A stretch of 64,000 bases of DNA from JAXJSP01 sp036310005 (GTDB taxonomy: Bacteria; Bacillota; Clostridia; Oscillospirales; Acutalibacteraceae), in the NCBI GenBank assembly GCA_036310005.1, contig JAXJSP010000050.1:36540-100539 (forward strand). Reading direction: 5' to 3'. Under the pieces are notes generated by a model. It was given only the letters and a program-made list of their open reading frames with translations, was not told the DNA's origin and did no database searches. Below, one piece after another: positions 26,162-35,727 of the stretch. The first letter of the stretch is position 1. Every line of letters starts with the position of its first letter. The position numbers and the translations under genes were made by a program.

Positions 26162-28003
26162 TTATTTTTCTTCTCCGTTGGTTTCAACATCGTTGAAATC
26201 AGCATCATATACATTGTCATCGGTAGGCTGTGCATTACCTTGTTGAGCGCCTGCCTGAGCCTGAGCCTCCTGAGCCGCCTTATATACCTTTTCGCTGACT
26301 GCATATACCTTTTTCTGTAATTCTTCCTGTGATGCCTTGATTTTTTCTAAATCTTTTGCGGCAATTTGCACTTTAAGATCATCAATTCCTGACTGAAGTC
26401 CCGATTTTTCATCTTCGCTTAACTTGTCACCCATATCGGTAATCATCTTTTCGGTTGTATATACCATCTGGTCAGCAGCATTAAGAGTATCAACCTCTTC
26501 TTTGCGCTTAGCATCTTCTGCAGCATATTGTTCAGCCTCTTTAACAGCCTTTTCAATATCTTCTTTTGACATATTTGTAGAAGACGTAATTGTAATAGAC
26601 TGCTCTTTGCCTGTACCTAAATCTTTTGCAGATACATTAACAATACCGTTAGCATCAATGTCAAATGTAACTTCAATCTGAGGAATTCCGCGCGGTGCGG
26701 GAGCAATTCCGTCTAAGTGGAACACACCGAGAGTCTTGTTGTCTTTAGCAAATTCTCTCTCACCTTGAAGTACGTGAACTTCAACAGAAGTCTGTCCGTC
26801 AGCGGCAGTAGAGAAAATCTGTGATTTTTTAGTAGGAATTGTAGTGTTTCTCTCAATAACCTTTGTGCAAACATTACCCATTGTTTCAATACCGAGTGAC
26901 AACGGAGTAACATCTAAAAGTAAGAGCCCTTTAACATCGCCCTGAAGTACGCCTGCCTGAATTGATGCACCGATAGCAACACATTCGTCGGGGTTAATGC
27001 CCTTGAACGGTTCTTTGCCCATAAAGTTTTTAATAGCCTCTTGAACAGCAGGTATTCTGCTTGAACCGCCGACCATAAGAACTTTGTCAATTTCATTAGC
27101 AGAAAGACCTGAATCTGAAAGTGCCTGTTTAACAGGAGTCATTGTTGCATCAACTAAATCAGCAGTAAGTTCGTTGAATTTAGCGCGTGAAAGTGTTGTT
27201 TCAAAATGTTTAGGTCCTGTTGCATCAGCAGTAATAAACGGTAAGTTGATTTCTGCCGAAGTCATACCGGAAAGGTCAATTTTTGCTTTCTCAGCGGCCT
27301 CTTTAACTCTTTGCATAGCCATTTTGTCGCCTGACAAATCAATTCCGCTTTCTTTTTTGAATTCGGATACAATGTAGTCCATAACTCTGTTATCGAAATC
27401 GTCACCGCCAAGACGGTTGTTACCTGCAGTAGCAAGAACTTCCTGTACACCGTCACCCATTTCAATAATGGATACATCGAATGTACCGCCGCCTAAGTCA
27501 TATACCATAATTTTTTGATCGTTTTCCTTGTCAACACCGTAAGCAAGTGCTGCGGCAGTCGGCTCGTTGATGATTCTCTTGACATCAAGACCTGCAATCT
27601 TTCCGGCATCTTTGGTTGCCTGGCGCTGTGCATCGGTAAAGTACGCCGGAACAGTAATAACTGCCTCTGTTACAGGAGCGCCGAGATAACTTTCTGCATC
27701 CGCTTTGAGTTTTTGTAAAATTATTGCAGAAATTTCCTGAGGTGTGTAATCTTTTGAATCAATGTTTACTTTATAAGAAGTACCCATTTCTCTTTTGATT
27801 GATGATATTGTTCTTGTAGGATTGGTAATTGCCTGTCTTTTAGCAATCTGACCTACCATTCTTTCGCCTGTTTTAGAAAATGCAACGACACTCGGGGTTG
27901 TTCTTGAACCCTCTGCATTCGCAATAACTACAGGCTCGCCGCCTTCAATAACAGCGACACATGAGTTTGTTGTACCTAAGTCGATACCAATGATTTTTGA
28001 CAT
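26162..28003 (-). CDS. dnaK: Molecular chaperone DnaK (Hsp70)
   Basis: 613 residues: ATPase domain starting with GIDLGTTNSCVAV, phosphate and linker motifs (DLGGGTFDVS, LLLDVTPLSLGIE), substrate-binding domain and an acidic, Gln/Ala-rich lid tail. The start is ATG at 28003, preceded by GGAGGAAA. Controlled by HrcA through the CIRCE element at the head of the operon. Confidence 0.98.
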   Translation of the reverse strand: MSKIIGIDLGTTNSCVAVIEGGEPVVIANAEGSRTTPSVVAFSKTGERMVGQIAKRQAITNPTRTISSIKREMGTSYKVNIDSKDYTPQEISAIILQKLKADAESYLGAPVTEAVITVPAYFTDAQRQATKDAGKIAGLDVKRIINEPTAAALAYGVDKENDQKIMVYDLGGGTFDVSIIEMGDGVQEVLATAGNNRLGGDDFDNRVMDYIVSEFKKESGIDLSGDKMAMQRVKEAAEKAKIDLSGMTSAEINLPFITADATGPKHFETTLSRAKFNELTADLVDATMTPVKQALSDSGLSANEIDKVLMVGGSSRIPAVQEAIKNFMGKEPFKGINPDECVAIGASIQAGVLQGDVKGLLLLDVTPLSLGIETMGNVCTKVIERNTTIPTKKSQIFSTAADGQTSVEVHVLQGEREFAKDNKTLGVFHLDGIAPAPRGIPQIEVTFDIDANGIVNVSAKDLGTGKEQSITITSSTNMSKEDIEKAVKEAEQYAAEDAKRKEEVDTLNAADQMVYTTEKMITDMGDKLSEDEKSGLQSGIDDLKVQIAAKDLEKIKASQEELQKKVYAVSEKVYKAAQEAQAQAGAQQGNAQPTDDNVYDADFNDVETNGEEK

Positions 28004-28036
28004 AATATTTTCCTCCAAATATGTTATAAATAAAAT

Positions 28037-28573
28037 TTAGTTGGCTACTTTGACCATCGCCGGGCGAATAACAATATCGCCGCTTTTGTAGCCGGCTTGC
28101 AGTATTTCTACTACTGTATTTTCACCGTAATTTTCATCTTCAATATGCATTACCGCTTCGTGAAAATTAGGGTTAAAAGGCTGATTTAAACATTCAATTT
28201 CTTCAAGTCCCAATTGCTTTAAAACATCACATAACTGCTTTGTGATAAGTTCAAGCCCTTTAAAGTAATCGTCGCTTCCTTTTTCTGCAAGCGATGCCCT
28301 TGCTATATTATCTGCAACAGGCAACAGCGTTTTTAATACGCTCGCTTTTACAAAGGCAGACAACTCGCTTTTTTCTTTTTCCGTGCGCTTTTTAAAGTTG
28401 TCAAGTTCGGCCGCCGTTCTTAACAGCATATCCTTTGTAGAGGCAAGTTCTTCACTTATTAAATCAAGTTCGCTTTTTTCTTCTTCTTTTTCAACCTGTT
28501 CGGTCTCTTTTTCAACCTGCTCTGTTTCTTTTTCAACCTGTTCGGTTTCTTTGTCAGTGTTATTTTTACTCAT
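28037..28573 (-). CDS. grpE: Nucleotide exchange factor GrpE
   Basis: 178 residues. A coiled-coil region and the beta domain (NPNFHEAVMHIED, LQAGYKSGDIVIRPAMV) identify GrpE, the ADP/ATP exchange factor of DnaK. The N-terminus contains three exact ETEQVEK heptads encoded by 21-bp tandem repeats. ATG at 28573 follows GAAAGGA; an in-frame ATG at 28594 overlaps hrcA. Confidence 0.95.
   Translation of the reverse strand: MSKNNTDKETEQVEKETEQVEKETEQVEKEEEKSELDLISEELASTKDMLLRTAAELDNFKKRTEKEKSELSAFVKASVLKTLLPVADNIARASLAEKGSDDYFKGLELITKQLCDVLKQLGLEEIECLNQPFNPNFHEAVMHIEDENYGENTVVEILQAGYKSGDIVIRPAMVKVAN
28487..28549 (-). repeat. Three 21-bp tandem repeats in grpE
   Basis: Three near-identical 21-bp units encode the heptads VEKETEQ in the acidic coiled-coil tail of GrpE. 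In-frame units make length variation by slippage harmless to the reading frame. Confidence 0.85.
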
Positions 28574-28586
28574 ATTCACATTCCTT

Positions 28587-29606
28587 TCATACATTTGTGT
28601 AAGTACCGAGATTGCTTAATTTGTCAGCAAAATATTCAATGCTAGGTACAATAGAGTCATAATCCATTCTTGTCGGTCCGATTATTCCGATATATCCCTG
28701 ACTTCCTCCCAAGGAGTATTTAGACAGTACTAAACTTGCGTTTTGCAGCGCCTTGTACGGAGTATCGGCACCGAGTATCACACCTGAATTTTTATCCCAG
28801 ATTTCAAGCAAATTCAATACTTCATCGCGTCGTGTAAGGAGTGAGAAAATTTCTTTTGCGTTAATTACCGAGTAATCGGCACAACTTAGTAAATTTGCCT
28901 CACCGAAAAGTTCTAACTTACATTCGCCGGCCTCTGTAATAAGTTCGCTTAACTGTGAAATCAAAGGCGCAACATCTAATGCGTACTGACCGCTGTTTGC
29001 TACTACTGTTTGCAAAAATGCCGGCTGTATATCACAAATTAATTCGCCTGCAATCTCGCTGTTTACAAGATGTAAAAATGCATCTAAAATTTCATCCGTT
29101 ATCAGTGTAGAAAATCTGTAAGTTCTTGAAATAACATTTGAATTTGAAGTGATAAGCATTAAAAGTACAGTGCTTGAATTAATAAGTACCGCTTCAACTT
29201 TTTGTACTTTTGTCTGCTTGTCGGTTTCATCCGTGACAAGCGTGGTGCATTTTGTCGCTTGCGATAAAGCGGATGCCGCAAATTTAACAGCTTGCTTTTT
29301 GTCAAAATTACTGTCAGGCAACAGCATATTAAGCAGTTGCTTTTGCTTTGCTGACAGTTTTTCGGGCTTCATAATATTATCAAGATAAAACCGAAAACCG
29401 TTTGTAGTCGGAATTCTGCCCGCAGAAGTATGTGGGTGATACAGTAAATTAAGTTCTTCAAGCGAACTCATCTCGTTTCTTATAGTCGCAGAAGAAATAC
29501 CGCCTAATGCTTCACACATTGACTTCGAACCTATCGGCTCACCGCTTTTGATATAATTTTGTACTACTATTTTAAGTACATCCTTTTTCCGTGTGCTGAG
29601 TTCCAC
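28587..29606 (-). CDS. hrcA: Heat-inducible transcription repressor HrcA
   Basis: 339 residues with the N-terminal winged helix (STRKKDVLKIVVQNYI, SSATIRNEMSSLEEL) and the GAF-like and dimerisation domains. HrcA binds CIRCE and needs GroEL for activity. GTG at 29606 lies behind AAGGTGAG. It heads the operon hrcA-grpE-dnaK-dnaJ and autoregulates it through the perfect operator just upstream. Confidence 0.96.
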   Translation of the reverse strand: MELSTRKKDVLKIVVQNYIKSGEPIGSKSMCEALGGISSATIRNEMSSLEELNLLYHPHTSAGRIPTTNGFRFYLDNIMKPEKLSAKQKQLLNMLLPDSNFDKKQAVKFAASALSQATKCTTLVTDETDKQTKVQKVEAVLINSSTVLLMLITSNSNVISRTYRFSTLITDEILDAFLHLVNSEIAGELICDIQPAFLQTVVANSGQYALDVAPLISQLSELITEAGECKLELFGEANLLSCADYSVINAKEIFSLLTRRDEVLNLLEIWDKNSGVILGADTPYKALQNASLVLSKYSLGGSQGYIGIIGPTRMDYDSIVPSIEYFADKLSNLGTYTNV

Positions 29607-29627
29607 TTGATTTTCTCACCTTCTTTT

Positions 29628-29654
29628 TTAGCACTCTATTAGTTTGAGTGCTAA
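29628..29654. promoter_or_regulatory. CIRCE operator
   Basis: TTAGCACTC, nine bases, GAGTGCTAA: an exact match to the CIRCE consensus, between the promoter and the hrcA start. Confidence 0.97.
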
Positions 29655-29665
29655 CTGCATTATTT

Positions 29666-29694
29666 AATTTACCACTAATTTACTGTATTGTCAA
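29666..29694 (-). promoter_or_regulatory. Sigma-A promoter of the heat-shock operon
   Basis: TTGACA, 17-base spacer, TAAATT on the minus strand, immediately upstream of CIRCE. Confidence 0.8.
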
Positions 29695-29752
29695 TAGTTT
29701 TTTAAAATATTTTTTGACTTTAACTGACTTTTGGCAAAAAATAAAGCGCAGC

Positions 29753-30784
29753 CTATATAAAATAGAACTGCGTGTCCCAGGAGGGAATACAAGGGTAGTG
29801 CCGCATGTAAACCTTGTAATCGCTTCTGATTTTTAAAACTTCAAGCGGAATTGAAAATATGTCCTCGTTTCTGTGATAACAGGCAATATTCATTTTCGGC
29901 TTAAAATTTTTGATTGTATTGTAAGCGCCCTTTATTGCTAAAAGTTCAGAGCCTTCCACATCAAATTTAATGTAACTTGCTTTTTGCGTGGCGAGAATAC
30001 TGTCAACACTTTCAGCGTTAAAGAGTTCGCCCGCACCCGCCGATGAGTTCCTGCCCGATTTCATACTAAAGGGGATAAGCCCTTTTTTATCGCTTATACA
30101 AACGTTGTACAGGAAAATATTGTTTAAGTCTTTTGTATTCTGCTCTAATTTTTTAAATGTCTTTCTATCAGGCTCGACAGCGTAAATTTTATTATAACCT
30201 GATGTGTGATTTATAAATTCACTTACGGTATCGCCTCTGTAAGCACCTAAATCAACAAAAATTTCTTCATCGCTTAAATTGAGCAGAGAGTAAGCCTCGT
30301 CAACTTCGCTCTGACAGGAAAACAGGTAATCGAGTTTTGCCGAAAGTTTGTACATTACCGTATTTTCAAATACCTTTTTTGAGTGTTCATCTGCAAGAAT
30401 ATTATAAACTTGCCTTAATTTGTCCTCGTTTTTTCTTGCAAAGTCTGAATTGAAAAGTCCGCCCCCGTAAACGGGAACATCAGGTGCATACACCTCTTGT
30501 GTAGCGCTGATTTTTTTAACATTGTCAATTACCGACTTAATACCGCTTCCGAAACAAACAAGTACAATTATATCTTTACATTCGCTTACCGCCTCGTTGA
30601 ATGTATGTACCTTGTATGAGTGAAAACTTTGTCCTCTTACAAATTCATCGGAAGCGAAAACACCGTAAATTTCTTTGTTGTAAAGAGCAAGCGCATTAAT
30701 TATTTTGTCAGCCCCGTCACCCATACCGTATAACCATACAGGCTTATTTGTTGTGCTTATATAATGCCAAAAATCACTTTGCAT
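29753..30784 (-). CDS. FkbM-family SAM-dependent methyltransferase
   Basis: 343 residues. The N-terminal 110 residues form a Rossmann-like domain (WLYGMGDGADKI). The C-terminal part is an FkbM methyltransferase with motif I VDLGAYRGDT and IYAVEPD, and later KFDVEGSELLAIKGA. Related proteins methylate sugars in surface polysaccharides; the substrate is unknown here. It overlaps the upstream PAP2 gene by 11 bases, implying coupled translation. There is no terminator of its own before the end of the unit that I can see. Confidence 0.85.
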   Translation of the reverse strand: MQSDFWHYISTTNKPVWLYGMGDGADKIINALALYNKEIYGVFASDEFVRGQSFHSYKVHTFNEAVSECKDIIVLVCFGSGIKSVIDNVKKISATQEVYAPDVPVYGGGLFNSDFARKNEDKLRQVYNILADEHSKKVFENTVMYKLSAKLDYLFSCQSEVDEAYSLLNLSDEEIFVDLGAYRGDTVSEFINHTSGYNKIYAVEPDRKTFKKLEQNTKDLNNIFLYNVCISDKKGLIPFSMKSGRNSSAGAGELFNAESVDSILATQKASYIKFDVEGSELLAIKGAYNTIKNFKPKMNIACYHRNEDIFSIPLEVLKIRSDYKVYMRHYPCIPSWDTQFYFI

Positions 30785-31313
30785 TCTTACCCTTATAAAC
30801 CGCCTTTACAATTAAATATGCAAGTATTGCCATTATAGAGCCGATAATCGCACCGGCAATAACATCGGACAAATAATGCACCTGAAAATATATTCTTGAA
30901 AAACATACAAGTATTGCAACAAGTAAGGCAATAAACCCGTATTTCTTATTCCATAGCATACAACTTATTGCACCCTCAAACGCACTTGTAGCGTGACCTG
31001 ACGGAAAAGAGTAGTCGCTGAGTTTATCAATAAGCGGCGTAAAACCTAAAGCATCGTACGGTCGTATCCGTGCAACTGTCGGCTTTAAAAACAGATTTGT
31101 CACAACAAGTCCGAATACCAATGCAACAGAGAGGGTAAGCCCGATTTTTCTTGTAGATTTAAAGCATAGCATTATAACAGCAGCCGCTATCCAGATTAAA
31201 CCGTTGTCATTAATAAATGAAAATACTCCTAAAATATATGAGGCAACGGGAGTATGTAAATTATCAAAAGCGTGAATAACCGCGTTATCAATATTTTGAA
31301 TAAACTCAAACAT
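30774..31313 (-). CDS. PAP2-family membrane phosphatase
   Basis: 179 residues with about five membrane helices and all three PAP2 motifs: KPTVARIRPY, PSGHATSAF and SRIYFQVHYLSD. Likely acts on a lipid pyrophosphate such as undecaprenyl-PP or on phosphatidate-type lipids. ATG at 31313 follows GGAGGAAA. The reading frame stays open upstream through the 5S rRNA gene, but that extension is not protein-coding. The 30-base gap to the 5S terminator leaves no room for a separate promoter. Confidence 0.9.
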   Translation of the reverse strand: MFEFIQNIDNAVIHAFDNLHTPVASYILGVFSFINDNGLIWIAAAVIMLCFKSTRKIGLTLSVALVFGLVVTNLFLKPTVARIRPYDALGFTPLIDKLSDYSFPSGHATSAFEGAISCMLWNKKYGFIALLVAILVCFSRIYFQVHYLSDVIAGAIIGSIMAILAYLIVKAVYKGKNAK

Positions 31314-31342
31314 ATACGGTTTCCTCCTTGGATTATATAAAA

Positions 31343-31371
31343 AGAAAAAAACAGCCGAAAAATTCGACTGC
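31343..31371 (-). terminator. Terminator of the 5S rRNA gene
   Basis: On the minus strand a CAGTCGAA/TTCGGCTG stem (one G-U pair) is followed by seven T residues and then CTTTTT. Confidence 0.8.
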
Positions 31372-31379
31372 TTTTTTTG

Positions 31380-31496
<117 letters not shown>

Positions 31497-31510
31497 TCTC
31501 AACGCTGTAT

Positions 31511-31539
31511 ATAATATCACACCTGTTTGAAAAAAGCAA
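31511..31539 (-). promoter_or_regulatory. Promoter of the 5S rRNA gene
   Basis: TTGCTT, 17-base spacer, TATTAT on the minus strand, with the -10 box 14 bases before the mature 5' end. Confidence 0.65.
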
Positions 31540-31570
31540 GTCTTTTTTTAAAAAATTTTTAAGAATTTTT

Positions 31571-32278
31571 TTATTCTTTGTTTTCTTTCTCAATGCGCTT
31601 TTTTATTGATTTTTTAGGATGCTTAAAATTCTTATATTCTCCGCTTAAATAACTGTCAATATATTTGCTCCACTCATCCTCTGAAGTGAAATTCAAATCA
31701 TCTTCGCTTTTAAGGGAATATATCTTGTTGCAAATCTGATTATATATCTTTTTTAAAAGTGCCTTTTCTCTTATTAATGTAATAATAATATATAAGCAAA
31801 CCGCAAAAAGACAAATTTGCGGAATAAAATGCATAAAAAACTGTGCTTTCGGAGTCCCGAGTTGTGATGCCGCCGCATTAGTAACAGACAAATTAAACGG
31901 GTTTGAGTTTGAACCGGTGTAAATTGAAAAATACTTTGTCACGGTAGATATAAGCATTAAACAGCAACCCGTAAGTTGCGAGGAAAATTTATATACCGTA
32001 ATTCCTGCGATTAAAAGCACTAAACTTAAAGTAAAGCCCGAAAAAACAATTTCTACAGGACTTGAGTAACTTGTAAGCAGAATTAATGTGCCTATAAACA
32101 TAGCCAGATAAAAAAGCACATTAATAAAAAATAATATGTATGTCAGCACATTACAGGCAGAATATATGCCGCTTAAACTCGAAAAAAGCAGTTTGTCTTT
32201 TCTTTTTTCATAAAATAAAGTTTTTGTATGCTCTTTTAATTTTTTTTCGCTGTCGCTTGAAAATAAAGTTTCTTTCAT
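31571..32278 (-). CDS. Membrane protein of unknown function
   Basis: 235 residues: a charged N-terminus, four hydrophobic helices (about 42-65, 68-90, 95-115 and 155-175), then a charged C-terminal cytoplasmic region rich in Lys and Glu. AAGGAATT precedes the ATG. It follows pheA by 14 bases on the same strand and may be the last gene of the aromatic operon transcript. No family recognised. Confidence 0.65.
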   Translation of the reverse strand: MKETLFSSDSEKKLKEHTKTLFYEKRKDKLLFSSLSGIYSACNVLTYILFFINVLFYLAMFIGTLILLTSYSSPVEIVFSGFTLSLVLLIAGITVYKFSSQLTGCCLMLISTVTKYFSIYTGSNSNPFNLSVTNAAASQLGTPKAQFFMHFIPQICLFAVCLYIIITLIREKALLKKIYNQICNKIYSLKSEDDLNFTSEDEWSKYIDSYLSGEYKNFKHPKKSIKKRIEKENKE

Positions 32279-32292
32279 ATTATTTGAATTCC

Positions 32293-33420
32293 TTATTCAA
32301 GAGTAATATTAAACTCAGGATAGTTACCGAGGAGTTTAAAGTAAGGCAAGTCGCTTTCAACTGTGGTCAGTACGCCGAGCGTCTTTTTATCGTGTAAATT
32401 GCCTTCAAAATCAATATAAAATATATACTCAAATTGCTTTTGTTTAGTAGGCCTTGACTCAAGTTTTGTCAGGTTCATATTGCAAGAGGCAAAACGCGCA
32501 AGCAAATTATAAAGCGTACCCGATTTGTTATCAAGACTTAATACTACGGATATTTTATCTGTTTTCTCCATAATCTGAGGCTTGTTTGAAATGGATACAA
32601 AACGCGTAGTGTTGTTTTTTGATGAGGCAATAGATGAGTCCAGGATATCTAACGAGTAAATCTGCGCCGAATATTTAGAGCCTATTGCCGCCTTGTGTAT
32701 GTCTTTAATCTCGCTTACTTTTTTTACTGCCATAGCAGTATTAGCCATTTGTTCTTTTACATATCCGTTTTGCTTTAAATAATCAGAACATTGTGCAAGC
32801 GCTTGCGGATGAGATAAAACAGTAGTAATATCTTCCTTTTTTGCACCCTTAAGACCGATTAAATTGTGACAAATTCTCGCATCTGCACATAATGAAATAT
32901 AAAAATCTCCGTTAATTAAAAGGTCATATACCTCATGCACAGAACCTGCCCAGGAATTTTCAACAGGCAAAATTCCGTATTCCGCTTCGCCTTTTTTTAC
33001 CGCATTACACACTTCTTTCCACGTATCGTAAAAAAGCACATCGGCATTTTTGTAAAGAGCAAGCGCTGTCAGATGAGAATAAGCGCCCTCTACACCTTGA
33101 CAGGCAACTGTTTTTACCTCGTCAGGCGACGGTGCCGCAACAAAATTATCTCTTATATTACCGCCAATCATTGAATATTGAATAGATTTTGACTGCTCCA
33201 TTATTGATGAGTAGATTTTTTTGAGTTGGTCAGCGTATTCTTCGCTCTCGTTTGCGACTTTGTCAAGTATCGCATTCTCTCTGACTCTGTCAAAAACAGG
33301 CATGTTGTTTTCTATTTTATATTCGGCAACCTCTTTTGAAAGGTCCATTCTTTTGTTTATCAGTTCGCAAAGAGATTTATCAATGCTGTCAATTTCTTTT
33401 CTGATTTTATCTAAATTCAA
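32293..33420 (-). CDS. pheA: Bifunctional chorismate mutase / prephenate dehydratase
   Basis: 375 residues: AroQ-type chorismate mutase (about 1-85, NLDKIRKEIDSIDKSLCELI), prephenate dehydratase (about 108-285, GVEGAYSHLTALAL, ENSWAGSVHEVYDLL) and a C-terminal ACT domain for phenylalanine feedback (ESRPTKQKQFEYIFYIDFEG seen in part). It makes phenylpyruvate. It overlaps aroC by four bases and ends the aromatic operon's enzyme set. Confidence 0.95.
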   Translation of the reverse strand: MNLDKIRKEIDSIDKSLCELINKRMDLSKEVAEYKIENNMPVFDRVRENAILDKVANESEEYADQLKKIYSSIMEQSKSIQYSMIGGNIRDNFVAAPSPDEVKTVACQGVEGAYSHLTALALYKNADVLFYDTWKEVCNAVKKGEAEYGILPVENSWAGSVHEVYDLLINGDFYISLCADARICHNLIGLKGAKKEDITTVLSHPQALAQCSDYLKQNGYVKEQMANTAMAVKKVSEIKDIHKAAIGSKYSAQIYSLDILDSSIASSKNNTTRFVSISNKPQIMEKTDKISVVLSLDNKSGTLYNLLARFASCNMNLTKLESRPTKQKQFEYIFYIDFEGNLHDKKTLGVLTTVESDLPYFKLLGNYPEFNITLE

Positions 33421-34502
33421 ATAAGTTCTCCCTCTTTCATTAAATCTGCCAATACTATAATAACAGCACTTTCAAGAGGTGCGACCGCCCTTTGCACAAT
33501 ACAAGGGTCGTGTCGGCCTTTAATCTTTAAAGTAGTGTTTTTGTGAGTCTTTAAATTTACCGTGTCCTGCTCTTTTGAAATTGAAGGAGTCGGCTTTAAT
33601 GCAACCGTGATTATAAGCGGCATTGAAGTCGAAATACCGCCGAGAATACCACCGTTTAAATTGCCTTTTACCTTGATTTTATCAGACTCATAATAATAAG
33701 TGTCGTTTGCTTTAGAGCCACGCATTTTGCAAAAATCAAAACCCGCACCGAAACTTACACCTTTAACTGCAGGGACCGAGAATAAAGCAGCGCTTATTAC
33801 ACTTTCAAGCCCTCTGCACATAGGCTCGCCGATTCCGACAGGCAAGCCTGTTACCGCGATTTCCACACTTCCGCCGACAGAATCACAATCAAGCCTTGCG
33901 CTTTCAATTTCCTTGCGCATAAGTTCTTCTTTGCTCTCATCAATTACGCTGAATGATGAAGTGTTAAGCCGCTGCAAAAGTTCTTTTGATACGTTTTCTT
34001 TGTTAAATCTTTCATCATAAACTTCGCCGACAGACAGTATATGTCCGCCTACCGTAATGCCCTTTGTATCTAAAATCTGTCTTAATAAAGCACCCGCAAA
34101 GGTTATAGGCGCAGTAAGTCTGCCTGAAAAATGTCCGCTGCCTCTTATATCAAAGTTTTCGTATTTAGTAATTGCAACAAAGTCAGCGTGAGAGGGGCGG
34201 GGAGTGTCAAGTAAATCAGAATAATCGGTAGAATGTTGGTCGGAATTTTTAATCAGTCCGCAAATAGGCATACCGGTCGTCTTACCCTCGTATATGCCGG
34301 ATACAATTTCAACCTTATCGCTTTCTTTTCTTTGAGTCGATGCCTTGTCTTTGCCGGGCGCCCTTCTTGACATCTGAACCGCAATTTTTTCTTCGTCAAT
34401 TATGTAGTTTGAAGGCACACCGTCAAGCACAGCACCGATATACGGACCGTGACTTTCTCCGAATATTTGTACTTTTATATCTTTGCCTAAATTAGAGGAC
34501 AT
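33417..34502 (-). CDS. aroC: Chorismate synthase
   Basis: 361 residues. Signatures FGESHGPYIGAVLDG, RRAPGKDKASTQRKE, RGSGHFSGR and GRHDPCIVQRAVAP identify AroC, which makes chorismate from EPSP using reduced FMN. It overlaps both neighbours (aroA by 11 bases, pheA by four), indicating tight translational coupling. Confidence 0.97.
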   Translation of the reverse strand: MSSNLGKDIKVQIFGESHGPYIGAVLDGVPSNYIIDEEKIAVQMSRRAPGKDKASTQRKESDKVEIVSGIYEGKTTGMPICGLIKNSDQHSTDYSDLLDTPRPSHADFVAITKYENFDIRGSGHFSGRLTAPITFAGALLRQILDTKGITVGGHILSVGEVYDERFNKENVSKELLQRLNTSSFSVIDESKEELMRKEIESARLDCDSVGGSVEIAVTGLPVGIGEPMCRGLESVISAALFSVPAVKGVSFGAGFDFCKMRGSKANDTYYYESDKIKVKGNLNGGILGGISTSMPLIITVALKPTPSISKEQDTVNLKTHKNTTLKIKGRHDPCIVQRAVAPLESAVIIVLADLMKEGELI

Positions 34503-35724
34503 CGCATTTACCTCCTAATAATCTGAAATGCTCGAAAAATTCAGGGTACGATTTATTAATTGCCTCGCAGTCGGTTATACTTCCGCCGCATTTTGCAAGC
34601 GCAATACTAAACGCCATAACAATTCTGTGGTCATTAAACCCGTCTAAATCTGCACCGTGCGCAACACCGCCGAAAACAGTCAGACTGTCTTCGGTCTGCT
34701 CGGTTTTTATTCCCATTTTATTAAGATTTTTTGCAACAGCATCAAGCCTGTCGCTTTCTTTAAGCCTGAGCCTTTTTGCGTTGTAAATAACACTTTTTCC
34801 CTTAGCAAAAGCAAGTGTGACCGCAAGCGCCGGCACCAAATCGGGTATTTGCGACGCGTCAATATCTATTGCGTTGAGTTCGCCTTTTTTTGCCTTGACG
34901 CTCTCGCAAAAACTTATATCGACTCCCATTTCTTTAAATAAGTCAATACACTTTTTGTCACCCTGTAAAGAATTATTTAAAAGCCCCTTGATTTCAATCT
35001 GTGAGTTAAGAGCCGCCGCCTCGAGATAAAATGCAGCCTGTGAATAATCACCCTCAACATAAATATCTCTTGCAACAGGTCTGCCTTTTACTTTGTAGCC
35101 GAATTCAGTCTTTTCTACATTACAGGAAAAATCATTTAAACTCTGTGCGGTCATATCAACATAACCTTTTGACTCAAGAGAGTCGGTTATTATAATTTCA
35201 CTTTGCTCGTCAAATACACTCATAGCATACATAAGTCCGGTAATAAACTGTGATGATGTAGCACCGGAAATATGATATTTACCGCTTTTTAATTTGCCCT
35301 TAATCGTTAAGGGCAGCCTGTCATTACATTCAATACCGTTTTCTCTTAACAGATTAATTATATCATCAAGCGGTCTTTGCGGCAACCTGCCGCAACCGAT
35401 AAATGTTGCGTTAACACCGAGCGCCGCTGCAATAGGAATTAAAAACCTTAGCGTAGAGCCGCTTTCTTTACAGTCAATAACCGCATTTTCATTTGCCTTT
35501 TTAATACCGTTTATAAGAATATAATCGCTGTTTATTTTAATATCGGCACCAAGACAAGTCAATGCATTTATCGTTGCTTTAATGTCATCGGATAAACTTA
35601 TACAGTAAATTTTGCTTTGCCCCGAAGACAGGGCAGCGCTTATAATAGCACGGTGTGACGCACTCTTAGATGACGGGATATTAACTTGTCCGAAAAGTTC
35701 GCTTTTTTCTATCCGTGCAATCAT
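34492..35724 (-). CDS. aroA: 3-phosphoshikimate 1-carboxyvinyltransferase (EPSP synthase)
   Basis: 410 residues. The N-terminal SSKSASHRAIISAAL loop, ESGSTLRFLIPIAAALG and the C-terminal RLRLKESDRLDA and NDHRIVMAFSIA motifs are complete. It condenses shikimate-3-phosphate with PEP. Its glycine-rich region reads KESGSTLR, as in other Firmicutes enzymes. It follows aroB by three bases. Confidence 0.97.
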   Translation of the reverse strand: MIARIEKSELFGQVNIPSSKSASHRAIISAALSSGQSKIYCISLSDDIKATINALTCLGADIKINSDYILINGIKKANENAVIDCKESGSTLRFLIPIAAALGVNATFIGCGRLPQRPLDDIINLLRENGIECNDRLPLTIKGKLKSGKYHISGATSSQFITGLMYAMSVFDEQSEIIITDSLESKGYVDMTAQSLNDFSCNVEKTEFGYKVKGRPVARDIYVEGDYSQAAFYLEAAALNSQIEIKGLLNNSLQGDKKCIDLFKEMGVDISFCESVKAKKGELNAIDIDASQIPDLVPALAVTLAFAKGKSVIYNAKRLRLKESDRLDAVAKNLNKMGIKTEQTEDSLTVFGGVAHGADLDGFNDHRIVMAFSIALAKCGGSITDCEAINKSYPEFFEHFRLLGGKCDVL

Positions 35725-35727
35725 TTT

